Below are positions 57,261 through 64,000 of a stretch of DNA of 64,000 bases, piece by piece. The stretch lies in contig NC_049988.1 of assembly GCF_000003815.2 (NCBI RefSeq), positions 12,677,969 through 12,741,968 of the forward strand, given 5' to 3'. Each line of letters opens with the position of its first letter. Position 1 is the first letter of the stretch. A program made the position numbers and the translations under genes. The DNA comes from Branchiostoma floridae. Taxonomy: Eukaryota; Chordata; Leptocardii; Amphioxiformes; Branchiostomatidae. The notes under the pieces are model-generated. The model ran no database searches. It was not told the DNA's origin and saw nothing but the letters and a program-made list of their open reading frames with translations.

Positions 57261-59711
57261 TGATCGAAGAAGCAGAAATATTAGAGATAGATATAGATAG
57301 ATTTATAATGGGGTTAAGTTGTTGCTAGATAGTACAAAGTGCTGAACAGAGAACATCAGAATACAGTATCTCTAGAGATGCTTGAGTGGGTTTTACCCAA
57401 TGCGCCAGTAGTGAGAGGAAAGTCTTTGGGTCAGAATCAATAGCCTTTCTCGTGGCACGGCGGTCTAAATGAGAGCCTTACAGCATTACCGAGAATCCAC
57501 GCAACCCTCGGGTCAAAAAGGAAATAATATCAGGGAGTCTGCATATGGAGACCTGGATCACATTGATGTGTGTTGCTGTGAGTTTGGGCACGCTTTCAGC
57601 TAAATTCTCACATCTTGTATTGATCAAAAGTTGTCTGCTCGATTTATCTTTTTTGTTGGATCTTACTCGTTGTTTTATCTGTCTGTTGGATCTTGGTCGG
57701 TAGTTTGTCTTTGTTGGGAGGTGTAGTGCTAGTTGAGCTTATTATCATTTTATAATCTCGCGAATTTTATAAGATTTTTGCTTTTTCTTTATTTTTGCCT
57801 CACCACACTGCATTGCTCCATCATAAGTTTGGACAGTGCTACGAAAATAACTTTAACAACCAAAAAACTGTTAAATGTCATACTCTAATGGATTCAGGGA
57901 CTCATCTGTACCTTATGTCGTTTGATTGCAATTTGTTGTTTCAATGAATAAGAAATATATGACGCCTTTTTTTAAAAAACTGTTTCCATTGCAATGTGAC
58001 TCAATTCAAGGGTAAATTCAGATGTTCAGTTATGTGTTGATTATTCCATAGTATATAAATATTTGATGTGTCAAATGAATTTGAATCGTTTCTGAACGTA
58101 ACTTTTAGTCGTTGTTAGTAAAACGTATTTCAGTGGCAAGGTTGCAAGGATTTACAAGAATAGTACACCATTCATTCCTTAAAATTGCAGCATTAAAATT
58201 ACCAATTAGTATACATGCTATTAATGGTTATGTTACATTGCTTCTCTTCTTTTATAACATAATGATCTTGTACGTATCATCATTTAGCTATTAATACATT
58301 GGACATGGGTTTGAGCAGTGATAATATTCTAAGTGATTTATTGTTTGGTGTTCTGCTATTGTAATTTTCGGCTATTCATGGAGATTTTAGATTATTACAG
58401 GTGTCCAAGAACAATAATCTTAACTCTCTAACATGATAAACCAATATTTATTTTCATTATAAAAATGAATACATTGAAATAGGCATGGGGTGATAATTAT
58501 GTTACGGGTGCTTTGTTGTTTGCTGTTCTGCTATTTCAAGCTCGCAATATTCCCGGAGGTTTTGAACGAGGACTGCAGGTGGCTAATTAAATGTCACGAG
58601 GTTTGATTTTTTTTAGCGACTATCAATTAGCTACTAAAATATCTGACAGCCGCTACTCAGTATTGTCAAGAAAGAACTCAATCAGCTGTAGTTAACTATA
58701 ATTAGAATCGCGAACAAAGAAACATTACGAACATGCAGAATGGCACTTGCACCTAATCAAGCCATCAAAGTCTTGAACACACCCAATCAACCCTTCAAAG
58801 TCGTGAACAATTTTCCCCGCTTCATATCATTATCAATGATTTTCATTGAATTGCATAATACTTACAATGGAGCCACCTAATGATATAGAAATAAAGTACA
58901 GAAAACACTTTTAAAGCACGTAAGTCTATTGTGACAAGTTTAAAGTTAAAAGATAGAAGGTTGCTTTAAGCCGAGAGTGAGTTGTATTCAGTTTTCTTTG
59001 TCCTTTCCTCAATTTCTTTAGAAGATGAAAAAAATCTGAAAGCTAATACATGGCAACTTTAAACTTCTCGGGTTTAAACAATGTAATTACACATAATTAG
59101 TATATTCTTTTAGATACAAAATTCGCTTTTTTTTAATCACATACATACGACAATGTATCATTTTTTTCTATATGTTATATCGTAGACATCGGCATTAACA
59201 CCAGGAAACTGGTATATTAATGTTGAACTCAAAAGTGCACAAATCTTTTCCGTGCTCTAGGGTCGGAGAATAATCGTGGTAATGCCACATGATTAGAGTT
59301 CATATTTCATCACAAGGATGTCTCATTTGCTATCAAACCTTATTTTTACTACAACTAACACTTGTAACACCGATTGCATTTGGACCTTAGTAAAATGTGC
59401 AACATTTTAATAGCAGTGTCGACCGGCGTATTCCCAAAAGTGACTCGTATTCCATGTACCAATCAGTCAAATCAACTTAAATTTCGTGCTTGTCAATATT
59501 CTTAGGGGACTATTCTGGTTAAAAGGAAAACTGCATACGTTTGGGTCAACAGTATGGACTAAGAAATTGTTGAAAATATTTTACTTTTTTAAAATTTCTT
59601 AACAAAATACAAAAGAAAGAATGTACAGACTATGTCATTTTTACACATTCGGGTACAAAACAAATTTGAACAAATCTTAACACACACCAGGGCAAACAAA
59701 CAAACATACGT
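57261..59711. other. Gene-free AT-rich spacer
   Basis: The first 200 bp may be the 3' UTR of the LINE at 56958. No gene or structured repeat recognised after that. Confidence 0.4.
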
Positions 59712-59900
59712 GGTGCAACGCCAGGTGTTTGGCTCAAGGCTCATTGGTCCTGGGTTTGAATCCCTGACAAGCTTCTACTTCGTGCCCTTGGGAAAGGCAC
59801 TTTACACGTGAGTTCTCACTCGGGTGAAAATGAGTGCTTATATTACGAATTGCCACATCTAAATCACGTAAAAGAACCCACTACTTTAATAGAAAAGTGT
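59712..59900 (+). mobile_element. tRNA-derived SINE (diverged head)
   Basis: 'ggtcctgggtttgaatccct' (B-box-like), 'cgtgcccttgggaaaggcac', 'tcactcgggtgaaaatgagt', 'cacgtaaaagaacccac'. A (CAAA)n tail-like run lies at 60018-60039. Confidence 0.7.
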
Positions 59901-60499
59901 AGGAATCTTTAGGGATGTGCGTGGATCAGACGAATTTGGTCGTAAATGCACATTCTTACTCTTTAGTACAAACCTGGTTTGTCATGCCATAAGGTAGGCT
60001 ACTTGGTATGTAATACAAACAAACAAACAAACAAACAAAAGACGATACCTACATTGTTCAAAGATAATGATGTATATTATGTTTGTAGTTCGAGATAATG
60101 TACCTGCTGTTGTGGTGTTATTTTATAAAAAAATCCACTCACTTTTACAATAAACAAAGGCATACTGCAAATGACTTAGTATATAGTTGCTGCTTATACA
60201 TATTGCTTAAAGCCAAATTATTAGAAAATTCTACCTATTAAAAGTTTTTAGAATTAGATGCAAAAACATGAGGGAGTCCTGAGGTGTGAGGGTCAAAAAG
60301 CACACGGGTGTCTCTATTTTCGGCTTATCATATCCTGCAAATTGCCTCCCTGGAGCACTTCATCCAATAATTGTGTGACGGCAGCAATTTATTACCCGAA
60401 AACGCAATCATGCCACGATGTTTTCTCAGATACCCTTGCGGACTGCGTCATTTCAACCCCCATGAAAATCGAACTCATGACGTGGCCAGATTACGGGCT

Positions 60500-61515
60500 A
60501 GAAATCCGTCATATTTTATGTCAAACTAATAATTCTGTGACTGAAAGCTGGCTGATATGCAACAGACAAAAATTTATGATAGCAGCTATGGAAAGGAAGT
60601 GAAAAATGATTCTTCTAAAGGTGGTTTTACGCTAACTTTATCTGCATTGTTCCGCAAACAAATGTTGTCATATTTATGTCAAACTAATGATTCTGTCGCT
60701 TGAATTGACTGATATGCAAAAGACTAAATTTATGATAGCAGCTATGGAAAGGAAGTGAGAAACAATTATTCTCTGTGTGGTTTCACGCTAACTTTATCTT
60801 TGCTCAAGCCAACAGACGTTGCCAAATTTTATGTCAAACTAATGATTCTGTCGCTAGAGTTGACTCATATGCAACAGACTAACTTTGTAATTATAGCAGC
60901 TTTGGAAAGGAAGTGACGAACGATTCTTTCGTTTTACGCTAATTGTATCTACATTGTTCAGCAAGTGTTTCTTGAGCCAACAGACGTTGTCATATTTTAT
61001 GTCAAACTATGAATTCTGTCGCTAGAGCTGGCTGATATGCGACAGAATATATTTATGATAGCAGCTATGGAAAGGAAGCGAGAAACGATTATTTAAAGTT
61101 GGTTTTACGCTAATTTTATCTACATTGTTCAGCACGTGTTGCTCAAGCCAACAGACGTTGTCATATTTTATGTCAAACTAATAATTCTATCGCTAGAGTT
61201 TACTGATACACAACAGACTAAATTTATGATCGCAGCTATGGAAAGTAAGTGAGAAATGATTATTCTAAATCTTGTTTTACGCTAATTCTATCTACATTGT
61301 TCAGCAAGTGTTGCTCAAGCCAACAGACGTCAGATTTTATGTCAAACTAATAATTCTGTCGCTAGAGTTGACTGATATGTAAGAGACTAAATGTATGATA
61401 GCCGCTTTGGAAAGAAAGCGACGAACGGTTATTCTAAATGTGGTTTAAGCTAATTTTATTTACATTGTTCAGAAAGTGTTGCGCAAGCCAGCAGACGTTG
61501 GTCTTCCGTTGACGC
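60500..61515. repeat. Tandem array, unit about 155-170 bp, six or more copies
   Basis: 'atattttatgtcaaactaat', 'tctgtcgctagagttgactg', 'tttatgatagcagctatgga', 'ttttacgctaattttatcta' and 'agccaacagacgt' recur at about 60510, 60668, 60823, 60990, 61160 and 61325. Confidence 0.9.
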
Positions 61516-62512
61516 CAGTACTAATTTACACTGACGTCGCTATATGAGAATTTATCAAAATGCCAACACCAATCCTTTGAAGTAGAGTATAAATGGTTTG
61601 GCCTGCTTTTACATCTCTCCATGTGTAACCATTTCTCATTAAAATGCATTGTAAACCGGACATGGCAGACCTTCTAAGCAATTTTACCCCTTTATTGAGA
61701 ATGAGTTTCCTGCCCTTTGAGGACCTTTGCGTTTGTCTTTTATAATATTAAACATTTTCCTTTCGCAGGTAGTTACTATCCTTTCAGGTATATCGTGAAC
61801 CGGAGATGTGTTAAACTTCTAAGGTATTCCGGCCTATCTATTTTGTCTGAAACTAGCTTCCTGAATGTAACCAAACTTCAGTCGTCTTGTGATGTTTCAG
61901 AATATTACAATTTTTCTTTGAAATGTATTTTTTTACCGGGTACAGGACATAGCAAACATCCGATGTCTTTTCATCTATAACAGGCTTTCTACTTTTGATT
62001 AGCCCATCATAGGTTACCGGCGGAAAAGCAAAATATGTATAGTGGTCGCGAGTTCGTGAGTTCAATGCCCGGTTGAGTCGAACCGAAGGCCTGAGCTTTA
62101 AAATGGATTGTGCTACTTTCTGTGCTCAACACTCAGTATTTTGGAAATGGTAATGCAGTTGGACATACAACACTACCCCCCCCCCCCCAAATAGTTTCAT
62201 CTACTTATAACCTTACTAACGTTAGTAGAAAATAGGATATTGGAAATTCTTTCTCTACAAAATCAGCAGGTACTTACATTGCTTACGTTTCGATGTCTCT
62301 CATGACACCTTCGTCAGAGCTTCTAACTGGAGTTATGCTATTCACCGCCATATGTAACTGGTGTAGGTGGCGCTTTTGCGGTGAGAAAACGATCCCAAAC
62401 GTGGCTAAGCTTGTATGCCCCCTCGTCCCAGTTCATCACTGGTGTTGACTTTCTACACACCGCTTACAGTACCAATCCCTATGCAGAAGGTCTCCTCCTC
62501 ACCCTGACGCCC
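61516..62512. other. Gene-free spacer
   Basis: A poly-C run lies at 62177-62187. No gene recognised. Confidence 0.4.
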
Positions 62513-62888
62513 CTAGGTCTGAGGGCCTATGAGCCTCTGGACAAAAGATCTCCATGCTCCTCTCTCTAAGGCCATGTCCTTGACTTTATCAAAGTTCGGT
62601 TCTTCTTTACTTTCCGTTTCCTTAATCTGGTCTATCCACCGTTTTCTTGGCCTGCCTGCCGGACTCTTCTTTTTTGGTTTCCAGTTGAAAATTCTTTTAT
62701 CGTCTCTGTGGTCTGGCACTGCAGAAGTAACTGTACGAACTTCTGCGGCTCAGCGATTCAGAATCTAAGATAAGTTCCGTCATATGCTCCATTAGTTGCT
62801 GGGAGGGCCTTAACTTTTTGCATTCTCTGCTGTAGTCCATCTTTCGTTTACCTTGTAATACGTTTTCTTTTAGTGAATGCACTTTCAT
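62513..62888 (-). pseudogene. LINE C-terminal remnant, frameshifted
   Basis: MPDHRDDKRIFNWKPKKKSP, AGRPRKRWIDQIKET and ALERGAWRSFV form the 'W-x-P ... GRPRKRW-D-I ... R-x-WR' end module of RTE-like ORF2. A second frame (62888-62697) continues upstream after a shift near 62700. Confidence 0.75.
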
Positions 62889-64000
62889 CTTTTAGATATA
62901 TAGTGTGCCGGACATGCAATACAATTTAAGCAATTCCTGTCCATTTACATTTGTATTCACCATGAGTTTCCTGCTTTCGACCAATTTTCATTTGCTGCGT
63001 GAGATAAAACAAATAGTTCAAATGTTGGATCAACCCCTTTGGATTGGATAATAAACCAGAAATAGCAAATTTTCTCCCAATTTCATCCAATCTATCTTTC
63101 GTCGCATGACAAAATGGTTCTTTTAAGCTGCCTTTCCTTCGTTTGAACCATGCTCATTTGATTTAGGACATTTTCCTGCAGGCTATTAAGTCATTATTTT
63201 TCAAAATTCATCTTATGCGGACATTTATGACATGTTACAAGACGCGGAAGACTTCCTGTCGATTTCTACAATACAATTATCTATAATAAGCTTCCTGCTA
63301 TTGGCCCATTTTTGTTCGCCTTGCGATGTAATACATTTCGTTCCATATTTTAGTTATCCGAAGTATGCGGTAAGCTTTAAACGAGAGAGTCATAGGCTGC
63401 AGCTGTTTCAGAAAAGGAAAATCTTGAAGCAATTTTTTCGACCCATTTTGTATAAAAGAGGTTCTACCGGCAGGCTTTTTACGTATTTTCATCTGGCTTT
63501 TGATAGTATTATTTCGTCGATGTTTAACCGTTTTCTTTTTGAATACGTTGCAAAACGGAGAAGGAAAAATTCCTATTAACTACAGCCTACTTATCAATAA
63601 GTCTATTCTAATTTTGTTTCTTTTAATGATATTCGCGTGAGCATGTCTATTTCTAAGCAGAAGTTTTTTTATAAGTAATATGCTGTAGAATGTACAAAGA
63701 AACTTACAATGAGCCGGAAATATGTCGTAGATATAAAAAAAATGTATCGGAAAGATGTGAAAGAACAAATATAATCTATTGTTAGATAATCCATAATCTT
63801 TATGTAGCCGATTTTTTAACACTCATAAACATCAAGATTTCATAATGAAGGCAACTTTGTTTTTAGTTCACAAAAGGCAACGTCTTTTTTCTTTTAAATT
63901 CACAGGCTTGTATGGGTTTTAGGGTTTCCAGAGGATGTTATTCGTAAAATCAAATCGACGTTGCTAAATAAATCTCCTGTCTTTGACATATTTTATTTGC
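62889..64000. other. Spacer to the window edge
   Basis: AT-rich. A 115-codon plus-strand frame (63232-63579) has hydrophobic and basic stretches but no family pattern; I do not call it a gene. Confidence 0.4.

Noticed and set aside
60258-60602. 114-codon frame before the tandem array
   Set aside because: Its 3' part is the first unit of the array; no family resemblance.

Overview
The window looks like nuclear DNA of an invertebrate deuterostome, most likely a lancelet (Branchiostoma). This is inferred from intron-split genes with GT/AG sites, deuterostome-type families (polycystin-1-like channel, NNMT/PNMT-type methyltransferase, relaxin-type hormone), AT-rich spacers, tRNA-headed SINEs, several LINE remnants and many small inverted-repeat (MITE-like) elements. 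There is no sign of operons or bacterial genes.

Layout. (1) 72-874 (+): last exon of a polycystin-1-like channel, then its 3' UTR. (2) 2301-5332 (-): a complete five-exon small-molecule methyltransferase gene, converging on the polycystin gene. (3) 5.3-11.6 kb: gene-free, with a piggyBac-like fragment and a degenerate satellite at 9.05-10.5 kb. (4) 11609-13687 (-): a three-exon gene for a secreted, highly charged protein with five acidic Ser-Gly sites, a candidate proteoglycan core protein, with a TATA box. (5) 14.0-15.5 kb: MITEs and the 3' end of an RLE-type LINE. (6) 15.8-17.2 kb: an inverted duplication whose right arm starts a secreted carboxylesterase gene (17113-20251, +) and whose left arm is a broken divergent copy of that gene's start. 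(7) 20.3-29 kb: LINE, SINE and AT-rich spacer. (8) 29348-44466 (-): a two-exon relaxin/insulin-superfamily prohormone gene. Its signal peptide and B chain lie at 44.3-44.5 kb and its A chain at 29.35-29.50 kb, separated by one phase-1 intron of 14.8 kb full of repeats, including a 42-bp minisatellite with about 27 units. (9) 44.5-64 kb: no gene recognised; a TTAA-flanked piggyBac-like element, a full-length SINE with target-site duplication, MITEs, LINE remnants and a tandem array near 61 kb.

The genes do not form one pathway. Three of the five (hormone, candidate proteoglycan, carboxylesterase) encode secreted products. The two most interesting results, the relaxin-type gene and the candidate proteoglycan, appear only after joining exons across introns, because each exon alone is short or low-complexity. 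All joins were made by eye from splice sites, phase agreement and family pattern; no transcript data were available.
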